This document shows positions 32,252 through 41,817 of a DNA stretch of 64,000 nucleotides, piece after piece (positions within the stretch are counted from its first letter, which is position 1; every line of letters starts with the position of its first letter). The stretch is from positions 43,748 through 107,747 of the forward strand of contig JBLLNP010000006.1 in the NCBI GenBank assembly GCA_048058975.1, read 5' to 3'. Origin of the DNA: RHLJ01 sp048058975. Lineage in GTDB: Bacteria > Bacteroidota > Rhodothermia > Balneolales > Balneolaceae. The translations under genes and the position numbers were made by a program. Under the pieces are notes generated by a model. The model saw nothing but the letters and a program-made list of their open reading frames with translations. It made no database searches and was not told the origin of the DNA.

Positions 32252-33874
32252 ATGAAGAATCAAATATTCGTAACAATTATTGCGTTTTTGTTTGGCTCTA
32301 GTCTTACTCAGGCTCAGTCAACCAATGAAAGTGAAAAAACTGACTCAGAATATCGACTGGTTGCCTGGAATATCGAACATCTTGCTGAAAATAACGGGGA
32401 AGGATGTGTGGCTAGATCAGATCAGGACTACGAAAAGCTTCGCAACTTTGCAGCAACTATGAATGCGGATGTAGTTGCACTTCAAGAGGTGGAATCAATA
32501 AAAGCGGTAGCACGAGTATTTCCTGAAAGCGAATGGGAGATAGTATTATCTGATCGACCTTCCAGTGGTTCTTATGATTGTAGAGGCAGTGGAAGACCTT
32601 CAACACAACAGCGTGTTGCTTTTGCAATTAAGAAAGGAATCCCTTTCGAAAAAGTTGAAAGCTTTAAAGAATTGGCTCTGAATAATCCGGGGCTTCGGTA
32701 TGGGTTGGTTATCCGTTTAACCGGAACTTCTGAACCGATTGATGTTATGAATGTACACATGAAAAGCGGATGCTATGTTAACGATTATTCCACTTCAGAT
32801 CGGGATGCCTGTGAAACATTTGAGCAACAGGTTCCGGTTTTAGATGCCTGGGTAGAGCAGAAAGTAAGTGAAGAAAGGGCATTCGTAATCCTTGGAGATT
32901 TCAATCATAGAATTACAACCCCCGAAAATCGGTTTTGGGAGGATCTTGAAGATATGGATGGTACTGAAATTGAGATCACAAGCAGTATGGAAGGTATTAG
33001 GGGGTGTCATCCAAGATATCCCGCTCCGATTGATCATATCCTGTTAGGTCCAAAAAGTTCAAGTTTGCTTATAGAAGGGAGTCAGGATGTCTTTTACTTT
33101 GGTATGACACCGGAAACAATGACGAAAGACGATATGCTTAGCGATCATTGTCCCATTTCTGTTGATCTGTTTACAACCAAACCCTTTCCCGTAAGTACTG
33201 CTGTTAGATGGACTCAAAACAGTGCTGAGTACAAGTTGATAACTGAGAGCCTCTATAATTCCGCTGTAGAAAGCTTGGCAAAAATGAGCATTAGTGATCC
33301 CTGGGTTGTGATTATGGACGTTGATGAGACTATTCTAGATAATAGTGAGTACAACAGACGAAGAGATCAATTAGGTTTGGGTTATACCCCTGTAAGTTGG
33401 GCTGAATGGGTTAAGGAAGAATCAGCGACCCTTGTTCCTGGCTCCTCTGATTTTATTTCAAACGTAATGCTCACGGGAGGTCAAATTGCTTTGATTACAA
33501 ACAGAGACCGTACTTTAGACCAACATACCTGGAATAACCTTGAGAAATTAGGATTACCATTAACTCGCAAAAACACCTGTATTATTGGAAGGGCAGAAGA
33601 AGATATCGATGCCGTAGGTCAGGATGGATTGGTTAACGATAAAGATTTACGACGACAACACGTGTTAAACGGAGAAGCACAAAGCTGTTGGGCTAAGTTT
33701 CCCGGAGCAAAATCTTCATGGAATACAAAATTTATTCTGGTGATGCAGATTGGAGATAACATAAAGGACTTTGCCAAAACCACCCAGGAGAATGTGAACT
33801 ACGAAGATTTTCTGAAAAGACAAGGAAAAGATATTCTGATTTTGCCTAATGCCATGTATGGTTCGTGGGATTAA
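32252..33874 (+). CDS. Secreted fusion: endonuclease/exonuclease/phosphatase domain and HAD acid phosphatase
   Basis: 540 residues with a signal peptide ending near TQAQS. The first half (about 30-320) is a DNase I-like EEP domain: YRLVAWNIEHLA, VVALQEVES, VMNVHMKSGC, FVILGDFNHR and DHILLG with LSDHCPISVDL. The second half (about 340-540) is a HAD phosphatase of the lipoprotein e(P4)/class B kind: IMDVDETILDNSEYN (Asp356, Asp358), IALITNRDR and the QIGDNIKDF end. Together they could degrade nucleic acids to nucleosides and phosphate outside the cytoplasm. It lies 37 nt after the VOC-cytochrome-rhodanese gene, so both may be cotranscribed. Confidence 0.85.
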   Translation: MKNQIFVTIIAFLFGSSLTQAQSTNESEKTDSEYRLVAWNIEHLAENNGEGCVARSDQDYEKLRNFAATMNADVVALQEVESIKAVARVFPESEWEIVLSDRPSSGSYDCRGSGRPSTQQRVAFAIKKGIPFEKVESFKELALNNPGLRYGLVIRLTGTSEPIDVMNVHMKSGCYVNDYSTSDRDACETFEQQVPVLDAWVEQKVSEERAFVILGDFNHRITTPENRFWEDLEDMDGTEIEITSSMEGIRGCHPRYPAPIDHILLGPKSSSLLIEGSQDVFYFGMTPETMTKDDMLSDHCPISVDLFTTKPFPVSTAVRWTQNSAEYKLITESLYNSAVESLAKMSISDPWVVIMDVDETILDNSEYNRRRDQLGLGYTPVSWAEWVKEESATLVPGSSDFISNVMLTGGQIALITNRDRTLDQHTWNNLEKLGLPLTRKNTCIIGRAEEDIDAVGQDGLVNDKDLRRQHVLNGEAQSCWAKFPGAKSSWNTKFILVMQIGDNIKDFAKTTQENVNYEDFLKRQGKDILILPNAMYGSWD

Positions 33875-33928
33875 TCTCTTAGTCAAGTAAGTTGTCCCAT
33901 ATTATTGATTAAGGGAATGCAAAAAGTG

Positions 33929-33980
33929 AAAAGTTAAACGTGAAAAGAGATTAAAGGCTTTCACTTTTAACTTTTCCCTT
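33929..33980. terminator. Imperfect hairpin, likely bidirectional terminator
   Basis: AAAAGTTAAACGTGAAAAG and CTTTCACTTTTAACTTTT pair with one or two mismatches. It lies between two convergent genes (the nuclease-phosphatase and rlmN). Confidence 0.55.
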
Positions 33981-33985
33981 CTCAC

Positions 33986-35095
33986 CTACTTAGCAATCGT
34001 TTTCCCTTTTGGGGCACCTTCCCGAATTGCTAACTGCCCACAACCCGCATCAATATCATCGCCACGGCTTCTGCGTACTGTTGCTCTAACATCATGTTTG
34101 ATAAGAGCCTTCAGAAAAGCGTCTAACCGTTCTTCTCTTGCACGGTGTAATTCCACTCCAGCGACATTGTTATACATAATGATATTAACTTTGCTTGGAG
34201 CCCATTTTACAATCCGGGCAAGGTTTTTAGCGTCTTCGTATGTATCGTTAAACCCATCAAACAACAAGTATTCGTACGTAAGAGGTTTCTCTGTTTTCCG
34301 GTGATAATAACGTACAGCTTCTTCAAGACTATCCAGATTCATCGAGCTGTTGATAGGCATGATTTTATCTCGCTTTTCATCACTAGGAGCATGAAGCGAG
34401 ATGGCTAGATTGAATGGCTCATTATCATCAGCTAGTTGTTTTATCTGCTTAGTTAACCCAACCGTGGATACCGTAATTCTCTTCGGGGAAAGCTCAATAC
34501 TCAGTGGATCAGAGATAATAGATGCTGAATTCACCACTGTTTTGTAATTGTGCAAAGGCTCTCCCATGCCCATGTACACAATATTTGTAATCTTCTTGTC
34601 ATACTTTTCTTCCGTAATCGAGTTGATATATTGAACCTGGTCAACCACCTCACCATGGCTTAGATTTCGGAAAAACCCCATCTTCCCCGTTGCGCAAAAG
34701 GAACAGCCGAACACACATCCAACCTGAGACGAAACACAGACAGTAAGGCGCTTAGGGACTCCATCAGGATAAAAGTCTGGGATTAAAACGGCCTCAACTT
34801 TATAGTCTTTATCCTCATCATTCAGCTTAAAGAGAAACTTGATAGTGCCATCTTTAGATTCCTGCTGATTGGCTACAGAAATTCTATTTATGGAAGCAAC
34901 TTCGTTCAGCTTTTCCCTTAAATCCTTTGAAAGATTTGTCATTTCATCAAAAGATGAAACCCCTTTCTGGTATAACCATTGAAATATCTGATCAGCTCGA
35001 AAACGAGGTAATCCTAATTCTTTGCAGAATGCGAGAAGTTCGTCTTTGGTGAGGGATTTGAGGTCGGTTTTTTTAAGGATGGCTATGTTGCTCAT
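33986..35095 (-). CDS. rlmN: Dual-specificity rRNA/tRNA adenine-C2 methyltransferase RlmN
   Basis: The 369-residue radical SAM enzyme has the CxxxCxxC cluster motif as Cys127, Cys131 and Cys134 in GCVFGCSFCATGKMGFFRNL. The C-terminal mechanistic Cys is in DIDAGCGQLA, and the GMGEPLHNYKTV motif is present. It methylates A2503 of 23S rRNA and A37 of some tRNAs. The start at the ATG at 35095 (MSNIAILKKTD) is likely. It runs convergent to the upstream secreted nuclease gene. Confidence 0.95.
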   Translation of the reverse strand: MSNIAILKKTDLKSLTKDELLAFCKELGLPRFRADQIFQWLYQKGVSSFDEMTNLSKDLREKLNEVASINRISVANQQESKDGTIKFLFKLNDEDKDYKVEAVLIPDFYPDGVPKRLTVCVSSQVGCVFGCSFCATGKMGFFRNLSHGEVVDQVQYINSITEEKYDKKITNIVYMGMGEPLHNYKTVVNSASIISDPLSIELSPKRITVSTVGLTKQIKQLADDNEPFNLAISLHAPSDEKRDKIMPINSSMNLDSLEEAVRYYHRKTEKPLTYEYLLFDGFNDTYEDAKNLARIVKWAPSKVNIIMYNNVAGVELHRAREERLDAFLKALIKHDVRATVRRSRGDDIDAGCGQLAIREGAPKGKTIAK

Positions 35096-35145
35096 AATGC
35101 ATTAAAGATACAAAGATGCCTGACCAACGACCAAAAATCTAAATA

Positions 35146-35766
35146 TTACAAATAAGCCTTCGCTGCGGTTAAAAGAACATCTCCGTCAATACGTTGTTTG
35201 TAATCAGGATTCACATACTGAAATTTCACGATACCTTCCTGATTAAGAATAAAAACAGCAGGAGCCGGAAGGATATGATGATCATGCCCTGAACTTTCTT
35301 CGAGATCAATTCCTATCGATTTATATCTGGTAACTGTAGCGTCATCTACCCGAAAAGCTACTCCGAATGCTTTCATAACATCCGCGGGACTGTCAGAAAG
35401 AAGGGTATAAGAAAGTTCAACATCCGATAGCGTCTTCTTAAGCATCTCTGGCTTATCTACACTAACTGCAAGAATCTGATATCCCATTTCAACAATTTGA
35501 GCTTCAATTTTTTGCAGTTCGGCCATATGTCGGCTACAATAAGGGCACCATCCGCCTCGGTAAAAGATTAGCAATGTAGGTTTTTCACTTACTTTTTTTC
35601 TTAAAGAAATGGATTCACCTTCAACAGTTTTTACGGAAACATCCGGTATCATTGAGTTGATGAGGATTGGATGGACTTCTGTTGGAGAATCCGGTACTTG
35701 TTGAGCAAATAATGATGTACTAATTGTAAATAGAGAAATACTGATTAATAATGGCCTAAAGAACAT
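35146..35766 (-). CDS. Exported peroxiredoxin-like AhpC/TSA family protein
   Basis: The 206-residue protein has a signal peptide (LLISISLFTISTSLFAQ) and a thioredoxin-fold domain with the peroxiredoxin motif LLIFYRGGWCPYCSRHMAELQ. The two Cys in a CPYC arrangement resemble the peroxiredoxin/TlpA mix found in Bacteroidota periplasmic proteins. It likely reduces peroxides or acts as a disulfide reductant outside the cytoplasm. A function as thiol oxidoreductase is probable, but whether the natural substrate is peroxide is not shown. Single gene. Confidence 0.82.
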   Translation of the reverse strand: MFFRPLLISISLFTISTSLFAQQVPDSPTEVHPILINSMIPDVSVKTVEGESISLRKKVSEKPTLLIFYRGGWCPYCSRHMAELQKIEAQIVEMGYQILAVSVDKPEMLKKTLSDVELSYTLLSDSPADVMKAFGVAFRVDDATVTRYKSIGIDLEESSGHDHHILPAPAVFILNQEGIVKFQYVNPDYKQRIDGDVLLTAAKAYL

Positions 35767-35852
35767 TTGAATAGTGATTAGTTAAAGCAATGAATAAAGT
35801 TAACTAATTGACAGGGAAACTTCGTTGTACTGAAGTAAATGTTACAGAAATG

Positions 35853-37151
35853 TTAGAGTCTGGGGTTAATCACATTATTGTAAATCGAGCCGAAGGTAAA
35901 TTCAATCCCTATACTTCCGCCATATCGATAAGAAGTTGCTTGATTTCTGAGATTTAGTAAAACCTCTGCCTCCGTAGAACCCCCGGCTGGCAGTGAAAGC
36001 TGATCATTAATAATCGAATAACTCGCTGAAATGAAAAGAGATAATCCTCGAAAAACCCGAAAGTCTATTTCTGTATCAAATCTTAAATTGTTTTTTGTGA
36101 AGTCATGCATGTAGGCTTCAGCATTTATTCTTGCTTCAATCGCTCCCCATGGTTGAGTAAATTCCGTATCAATAACAAATTCGTGCTGGAGTAACACCTC
36201 TTCGTTTTTATTGAAAATGGTTGTTTCAGTATAATCAAGTGACGCTAAACTAAAACCATACCTGGCGAATATTTGCCGCCTTGTAAATTCACTATAAGGA
36301 AAAACGCTGTATTCGATAGCTGGTGCGAAGGAAAGCCGTAAGTCAATATTATCTTCTGTTGAAGATCGTGCGGTTGTCCAAAATCCGGCAGACCAGTGAT
36401 CTCCAAAGCTTTTTACTAATTGAACAAACAAGAATTGCCGTTCATTAACAAATAAATCTTTCCTTTCTTTGGCTACTTTTACACTGTCGTTAATGGAATC
36501 GTCAAATACAGTAACACTATCTGTTCTGAAAACGGTGCGTCTGTTTGTGTTATATCTGTAAGTGGATTGGAACTTCCATTCTTCGGTCACTCTGTCGGCA
36601 GATGCATAGGTATTAATATTAAATCGGTTTTGGGATTCTTCGCCATTAAAAAAAGTATTCCCACCAATTTCGAAAACCCAACTATTCCAGGGATCATTTT
36701 CCGGGATACTTGTTCGAGTTGCCCGGTTCGAGTTATCAAATCTGAGATCAAGCTGAGAAACAATATCCTTATTGAACAGGTAGCTTACCAAGCCTAGTTT
36801 TATATGAGCAACTAACTTGTTCCTACGTTCTTCCTCTGTATCTGACTCAGGAGAAATGACTTTAAAAGTTTGGTCTTTGTCGGAAAATTCATTTTGTCCA
36901 AAAAAATCAACGGTGTACTCAGTACCACCACTTCCTGTTCTTTGATTTATTATAAAAACATGGACATCCGCATCATTCTGATCTCTCACAAATTTCACAA
37001 ATTCAATTTCAGTTTGTATGAAACTTTCATCACATCCTCTGCAATCTAAAAAGACATAGATTGTCTCACCATTAGATTGGGAAAAAGAATTAGAAGAAAG
37101 CATGAAGGGCAGAATTGCTAAAAAAAAGGCTTTAGCTAGTTTTAGATACAA
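35853..37151 (-). CDS. Secreted protein with N-terminal VF-LDC domain and beta-barrel-like body
   Basis: 432 residues. After a signal peptide (FLAILPFMLSSNSFSQ) comes a small domain with a conserved-looking block: TIYVFLDCRGCDESFIQTEIEFVKFVRDQNDADVHVFI (read in two parts, residues about 30-68), with a Cys pair in CRGC. The rest alternates polar and apolar residues in strands of about 10, as in outer-membrane barrels (WKFQSTYRYN, WSAGFWTTARSS). Similar proteins occur in Gemmatimonadota and Bacteroidota, from memory, without an assigned role. It is not in an operon with clear partners. Confidence 0.65.
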   Translation of the reverse strand: MYLKLAKAFFLAILPFMLSSNSFSQSNGETIYVFLDCRGCDESFIQTEIEFVKFVRDQNDADVHVFIINQRTGSGGTEYTVDFFGQNEFSDKDQTFKVISPESDTEEERRNKLVAHIKLGLVSYLFNKDIVSQLDLRFDNSNRATRTSIPENDPWNSWVFEIGGNTFFNGEESQNRFNINTYASADRVTEEWKFQSTYRYNTNRRTVFRTDSVTVFDDSINDSVKVAKERKDLFVNERQFLFVQLVKSFGDHWSAGFWTTARSSTEDNIDLRLSFAPAIEYSVFPYSEFTRRQIFARYGFSLASLDYTETTIFNKNEEVLLQHEFVIDTEFTQPWGAIEARINAEAYMHDFTKNNLRFDTEIDFRVFRGLSLFISASYSIINDQLSLPAGGSTEAEVLLNLRNQATSYRYGGSIGIEFTFGSIYNNVINPRL

Positions 37152-37232
37152 AGTTTTCGGTGACCAATTTAAAATTTTTTACTTACCAAAATTAGCTCTT
37201 TTCGTTTTACTGACTTGTAAAAAAATATTGGA

Positions 37233-37976
37233 CTAAAGCAGAATCTGGAAAGCGGTCATCCCCATAATCGCTATAGTAATCCAGAACCCGATTTTGTGAG
37301 GCTCACATTTTTGAAGAGCTTCCGGGATAAGCTCAGCAAACACCATCCATATCATAGCTCCGGCGGCGAGACCTAATCCAAGTGGTAGATATTCCCTGAA
37401 AGTATCAACAAACAAAAACGCCGGTATTGCCATCAAAGGTTGTGGCAGGCTTGAAAAAATACTCCATCCCACAGCTTTTATGGGAGATGTTCCCTTAGGA
37501 ACCATTACCAGGCTGATAGCAAGCCCTTCAGGGATATTATGAATGGCGATTGCTATCGCTATAAAAATTCCGAACTCAAGGGTATTTGCAAATGAAACGC
37601 CAACGCTAACACCTTCTGCAAATGAGTGAATGGTCATAATTCCCAGGAAGAGAAGCATTTTCTTGCTTCCCGCACCCACTAGGTCTTTCACTTCCATATC
37701 AAAAGTACGATTCATCCATTTATCGGCTACGATCACAAAAGCTACTCCGAGCACCATACCTATAAGCGTCATCCACTCATTTTCACGATAACCTTCAAAA
37801 ATTAAATTATAACTGGCGGAAAGCATTAACCCAGAAGCAATGGCGTTCGCTTTTCCAAGGAATGAATCGGAGATTTTCTTGATGAAAAAGAAGGGAATTG
37901 CACCTAACCCTGTAGCAATAGCTGTGATCAGGGCGTAAATAAAAACTTTAAATATGGTCGAGTCTAAGAATTCCAT
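37233..37976 (-). CDS. ZIP family divalent metal transporter
   Basis: The 247-residue inner-membrane protein has about eight TM helices. The metal path has two hallmark motifs: HSFAEGVSVG in TM4 and HNIPEGLAIS in TM5, with the spacing of bacterial ZIP (ZupT/GufA-like) proteins. It would import zinc or iron into the cytoplasm. The short loop between TM3 and TM4 with DMEVKDLVGAG is polar and not histidine-rich. It is divergent from the pcm gene, with 109 bp between. Confidence 0.88.
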   Translation of the reverse strand: MEFLDSTIFKVFIYALITAIATGLGAIPFFFIKKISDSFLGKANAIASGLMLSASYNLIFEGYRENEWMTLIGMVLGVAFVIVADKWMNRTFDMEVKDLVGAGSKKMLLFLGIMTIHSFAEGVSVGVSFANTLEFGIFIAIAIAIHNIPEGLAISLVMVPKGTSPIKAVGWSIFSSLPQPLMAIPAFLFVDTFREYLPLGLGLAAGAMIWMVFAELIPEALQKCEPHKIGFWITIAIMGMTAFQILL

Positions 37977-38085
37977 AAAGGTAAGATTATCTGAAGATAG
38001 CAGAGCTAAGTTGCATTTACTAAACAGAGAAGAAATTTAGAACAAGATTAAATAGCTGAATTATTAACCCAAATTTTACTGGTAA

Positions 38086-38778
38086 ATGGCTATACTTGGG
38101 CACCTAATAATCTCAACACTTTTCACATTGATTGACGATCGCCGATTTGCACGCCCACGAAAGAAACTGGTAGAAGAACTACGGGAAAAAGGCATAAAAG
38201 ACGAAAGAGTATTGATGGCTATTGGCAAAATTCCAAGACATACCTTAGTTGACACCGCCCTTCACTCGAAAGCGTATAATGATACCGCGCTACCAATCGG
38301 AATGGGGCAAACCATTTCACAGCCCTATACTGTAGCCAGGCAAACCGAACTTCTTGAAATAGAACAGGGAGACAGAATTCTTGAGATAGGGACCGGATCA
38401 AGCTATCAATGTATGGTTCTTTGTGAAATGGGAGCAGATGTTTATAGTGTTGAGCGGCATAACGAGCTGTACCACCGTGCAAAAGAGGCACTCCGGACAC
38501 AAGGATACAAGGCTATGTTAAAAGCCGGAGATGGTACGTTAGGCTGGTCAACATATGCTCCTTTTGATGGGATTGTAGTAACTGCAGGTGCACCAGTGGT
38601 GCCTCAGGATTTAATAAATCAGCTGAAAATTGGTGGAAGGCTTGTAATTCCTGTTGGGGACGATAAAAAGCAGATGATGCTTAAAATTACACGAGTCTCA
38701 GAATCAGAATATCATCAGGAGGAGCTGGATAATTTCAAATTTGTGCCGTTAATCGGCGAAAAAGGATGGGATAACTAA
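38086..38778 (+). CDS. pcm: Protein-L-isoaspartate O-methyltransferase
   Basis: The 230-residue enzyme has the SAM-binding motif LEIGTGSSYQCMVLCEMGA and the family motifs ALPIGMGQTISQPYTVARQTELLE and FDGIVVTAGAPVVPQDLINQLKIGGRLVIPVG. It methylates isoaspartyl residues in damaged proteins so they can be repaired. The N-terminal MAILGHLIISTLFTLIDD is unusual for this enzyme (a hydrophobic 15-mer), so the real start may be an ATG farther in or the extension may be a membrane tether. The next gene follows with a 1-nt gap. Confidence 0.9.
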   Translation: MAILGHLIISTLFTLIDDRRFARPRKKLVEELREKGIKDERVLMAIGKIPRHTLVDTALHSKAYNDTALPIGMGQTISQPYTVARQTELLEIEQGDRILEIGTGSSYQCMVLCEMGADVYSVERHNELYHRAKEALRTQGYKAMLKAGDGTLGWSTYAPFDGIVVTAGAPVVPQDLINQLKIGGRLVIPVGDDKKQMMLKITRVSESEYHQEELDNFKFVPLIGEKGWDN

Positions 38779-38779
38779 G

Positions 38780-39898
38780 TTGGCTGAAAACATAAATCCC
38801 CCAAAAAAGAATAAAGATACCACAACAGCTAAAGAAGCACCCTTTCTTGCTATCAAAGGCTTTATAATGGGTTCGGCGGATATTGTGCCCGGTGTAAGTG
38901 GGGGCACAATGGCGTTGATACTTGGAATCTACGAGCGATTGCTTAACGCGATTAAAAGTGTGGATATCGAGTTCATAAAGAACTTATTTACTTTTAAGTG
39001 GAAAGCAGCGTTTGGTCAACTCCATATCTTTTTCTTAGGGATTCTATTCACCGGAATTTTCAGCGCGCTTGCATTTTTTACAAAAGTAGTTCCTCTTCAG
39101 ATATATATGTTTACACATCCAGAGATCGTGTATAGTCTGTTCTTCGGGTTGATTGTGGGTTCAATATATATTCTCTACAAAACATTGGAGGCTTTTAAAA
39201 CTAAAGAGATCATTTTTCTTTTAGTGGGAATAGGCTTTGGACTTTGGATTGTGAATCTGGTTCCAGCCGATACACCTGATCATCCGCTCTTTGTGTTACT
39301 AAGTGGTGCTATAGCCATTTGTGCAATGATTTTGCCAGGCATTTCGGGATCTTATCTTTTGCTCATCATGCGAAAATATGATTATTTACTGAGCCACATT
39401 GGGATGATTGGGGGTGAAGAAACCATGGATGGAATTATCGGTTTGTTTCCTTTTATGGTTGGTGCTGTAGTTGGTTTGGCGTTGTTTTCCAGATTTCTTT
39501 CCTGGCTACTTGCGCGTTACCATGCCCAGACGATCTCTGTTCTGATTGGCTTTTTGATTGGCTCACTTTTTGTAATCTGGCCGTTTCAACATAGGGAGTT
39601 TGTAGAGCAAGTTAGAGAAGTTGAAGAAGTAAGTATCACTAGCGAACGTGTGCAAGAACTACAACAAAACCCAAACGAAAACTTACCTGAATTTGAACGT
39701 CTTGGAGAGCAAACTTCATTAGAAACAATAGAAGTATTAACCGTCAAGAAAAAATTGATCCATTCAGAGCCATACATTCCGGGTAGCCTAGGTTCAACAG
39801 GAGAGGAGAATCCCAATGTTTGGGGGGGAGTTATTGGAATGATAATTGGAGTAGTTCTGGTTGGAGGGATTGACAGGTTAAGAGAAACAAACGAGTAG
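38780..39898 (+). CDS. DUF368 polyprenyl-phosphate (UndP) translocase, PopT type
   Basis: 372 residues with about nine TM segments and the family motif MGSADIVPGVSGGTMALILGIYERLL. A charged C-terminal loop of about 90 residues (SEYHQEE-free; VREVEEVSITSERVQELQQN) precedes the last helix. DUF368/PopT proteins recycle undecaprenyl phosphate across the inner membrane for cell-wall synthesis, which is established for related members. The start is TTG at 38780, and the next Met (residue 30) would lose the first helix. It starts 1 nt after pcm, so both are cotranscribed. Confidence 0.85.
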   Translation: MAENINPPKKNKDTTTAKEAPFLAIKGFIMGSADIVPGVSGGTMALILGIYERLLNAIKSVDIEFIKNLFTFKWKAAFGQLHIFFLGILFTGIFSALAFFTKVVPLQIYMFTHPEIVYSLFFGLIVGSIYILYKTLEAFKTKEIIFLLVGIGFGLWIVNLVPADTPDHPLFVLLSGAIAICAMILPGISGSYLLLIMRKYDYLLSHIGMIGGEETMDGIIGLFPFMVGAVVGLALFSRFLSWLLARYHAQTISVLIGFLIGSLFVIWPFQHREFVEQVREVEEVSITSERVQELQQNPNENLPEFERLGEQTSLETIEVLTVKKKLIHSEPYIPGSLGSTGEENPNVWGGVIGMIIGVVLVGGIDRLRETNE

Positions 39899-39908
39899 TA
39901 ATAAATTC

Positions 39909-40646
39909 ATGCCGAAGCAAGTACACATTCTAAATGGAGACGCACTTCTGGAACAGTTCCCTGAAGATCTTAGTGGCGAACGCATTGTTTTAAGAGAATG
40001 CCTTGTTGATGGAAATGTGAAAGGAGAGAATCTAAAAGAGCTGTACGAGGTCAGAGCCGGCTTTCTTGGAATTTCTGAAGAAGAATACGAAAATCATACT
40101 GTATCGGAATTCAAGAAAATCGAAGCAATACCAAATGATTTTGAAATTAATCTTTGGTTTGAAGATGACTTGTTTTATCAGGTAAATTTCTGGTTCGCAG
40201 CACACCTGTTATCAGAATCTGAAAACAGGAGCCCTGTTTTTTTAGTTAGACCAAAAGTACACACTCAATATGGATTTGGAGCTTATAGTTCTGATGAGTT
40301 AGAAGAATTATATAACAACAGGCAAGAGATCATCCATTTAAAAGATTTTCAAACATTGTGGAAGCATTATCAGGAAAACTCCATTGAAGAACTAACTAAG
40401 CTTTCTAAGGAGTTGAGTTTCGATTTCCCGTTTTTAGCAGATGCAGTGAAAGCACATATAGAACGGATCCCTGATGAAACGTCTGAAGGCAGGCCTAAAG
40501 AATCGATCAGAAAAATCATCAAGGAGTTGGATAGCGTAGAGTTCGGCCCTGTTTTCAGGGAGTTTTGTAAAAGAGAGAGTATCTATGGTTTTGGTGATCT
40601 TCAGGTAAAAAGAATGTTTGATGAAATTTTAGCTTCCGAGACGTAA
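39909..40646 (+). CDS. DUF1835 domain protein
   Basis: 245 residues opening with QVHILNGDALLEQFPEDLSGERIVLRECLVDG, the DUF1835 start in which an IN-GD motif resembles a nucleotide or lipid-binding turn. The middle has FEINLWFEDDLFYQVNFWFA and a C-terminal helical half. The family is widespread in Bacteroidota and Firmicutes without a settled function. It lies 10 nt after the PopT gene, so it is probably the third gene of a run pcm-popT-DUF1835. No signal peptide or TM segment is present. Confidence 0.75.
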   Translation: MPKQVHILNGDALLEQFPEDLSGERIVLRECLVDGNVKGENLKELYEVRAGFLGISEEEYENHTVSEFKKIEAIPNDFEINLWFEDDLFYQVNFWFAAHLLSESENRSPVFLVRPKVHTQYGFGAYSSDELEELYNNRQEIIHLKDFQTLWKHYQENSIEELTKLSKELSFDFPFLADAVKAHIERIPDETSEGRPKESIRKIIKELDSVEFGPVFREFCKRESIYGFGDLQVKRMFDEILASET

Positions 40647-40680
40647 GACCGGAATCCTTCATCAATACTTCATGATTCTT

Positions 40681-40698
40681 ATGCACTTTTAAGTGCAT
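40681..40698. repeat. Short palindrome ATGCACTT/AAGTGCAT before the usp gene
   Basis: ATGCACTT and AAGTGCAT form an 8-bp stem with a TT loop, 27 nt before the ATG of the universal stress protein gene. It may be an operator or a terminator of the preceding run. There is no T tract after it. Confidence 0.45.
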
Positions 40699-40724
40699 AA
40701 GGTAACCAAAACATGGAGGTCGTT

Positions 40725-41717
40725 ATGAAAGTGCAACATATACTTGTACCAACTGATTTTTCTGAGCGATCAGAAGTAGCAATAAAAGTGGCCGGTGAAT
40801 TGGTCGATTTATATGGCTGCACCGTCGACTTTATTCACGTGGTTCCTCTATTAAAATATTTTAGTGAAAGCATGGACCCACTTGGAGTTCCCTTTTCACT
40901 TGAAAAACATTTGTATCCACATTGTTTAGAAAACGCACAAGAGAATCTTGAAAAGCTCGCTCATAAGTACATAAAAAAAGAATACCGTGGAAAATTGTAT
41001 GCAGAAATAGAAAGAAAACCATCTGAAGCAATTACTAAACTAGGAAACAATGGCGAATATGATTTGATATTAATGTCTACCAGAGGAGAACATGACTCAA
41101 TTCATATTATGGGAGGCACAACAGAAAAGGTAATTAGGTATAGCAAAATTCCAGTGCTTACTGTTAATGAAGAAGTAGAAGTAGAAAATCTGAAAACGAT
41201 TTTAGTTCCGGTAGATTTTTCAAATTCTTCTCTATTTGCAGTTATACCAGCATTTGAACTCGCTAAAGAAATAGGGGCTACCATCGAACTACTTAATGTG
41301 GTAGAGCTCTATTCTGCAGGAAGTGATATGATACCATATGTACCTACTTCGATAGATGAGCAACCCGTATATGAGCGAATGATCGTCAGATTGACTGAAT
41401 ACTTGCTCGACCATCCGCAATACGAGCTTCATGTAAAACGAACTGGTATTCCTTTTGAGGATGTGCTGGTATCAACTGAAGAGCCTCATACTATTAGTAT
41501 TGATATAAAAAGTACCATTATAAAAGGAATCACTGCCTATCATGAAATTGCCGAATACGCAAATGATAACGCTGATTTGGTAGTTATGAATACCCACGGA
41601 AGAACCGGGCTTTCCAGAATATTTATTGGCTCAACCACCGAGCATGTTTCTCGTTTGGTAGAAAAACCACTACTTATTGTCAGGCCGCAGTTTTATGAGG
41701 AAGAGGTGGATAGGTAA
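40725..41717 (+). CDS. Tandem universal stress protein
   Basis: 330 residues from the ATG at 40725, chosen because a clear Shine-Dalgarno GGAGG (40715-40719) stands five bases before it; the frame extends to 40713. Two Usp domains lie in tandem: residues about 1-145 (ILVPTDFSERSEVAIK, and GGTTEKVIRYSKIPVLTV at the nucleotide-binding G-box) and about 150-330 (ILVPVDFSNSSLFAV, and GSTTEHVSRLVEKPLLIV). Both carry the GxxGx9GS/T-type ATP motif. Such proteins bind ATP and help during stress or starvation. Single gene with its own hairpin upstream. Confidence 0.9.
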   Translation: MKVQHILVPTDFSERSEVAIKVAGELVDLYGCTVDFIHVVPLLKYFSESMDPLGVPFSLEKHLYPHCLENAQENLEKLAHKYIKKEYRGKLYAEIERKPSEAITKLGNNGEYDLILMSTRGEHDSIHIMGGTTEKVIRYSKIPVLTVNEEVEVENLKTILVPVDFSNSSLFAVIPAFELAKEIGATIELLNVVELYSAGSDMIPYVPTSIDEQPVYERMIVRLTEYLLDHPQYELHVKRTGIPFEDVLVSTEEPHTISIDIKSTIIKGITAYHEIAEYANDNADLVVMNTHGRTGLSRIFIGSTTEHVSRLVEKPLLIVRPQFYEEEVDR

Positions 41718-41739
41718 AAGACAATAAATGCCTCAGTTG

Positions 41740-41758
41740 GGGCGGATGCCATCCGCCC
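41740..41758. repeat. Small hairpin repeat GGGCGGAT
   Basis: GGGCGGAT and ATCCGCCC form a perfect 8-bp stem around a GCC loop in the gap between usp and rsmA. It looks like a REP-type palindrome; it has no T tract. Confidence 0.55.
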
Positions 41759-41817
41759 TTACTGGTCTCATCTACTTGAAAAGTGGAAGTAAGAAGGGAG
41801 GTAGTTCTAATATTTCG

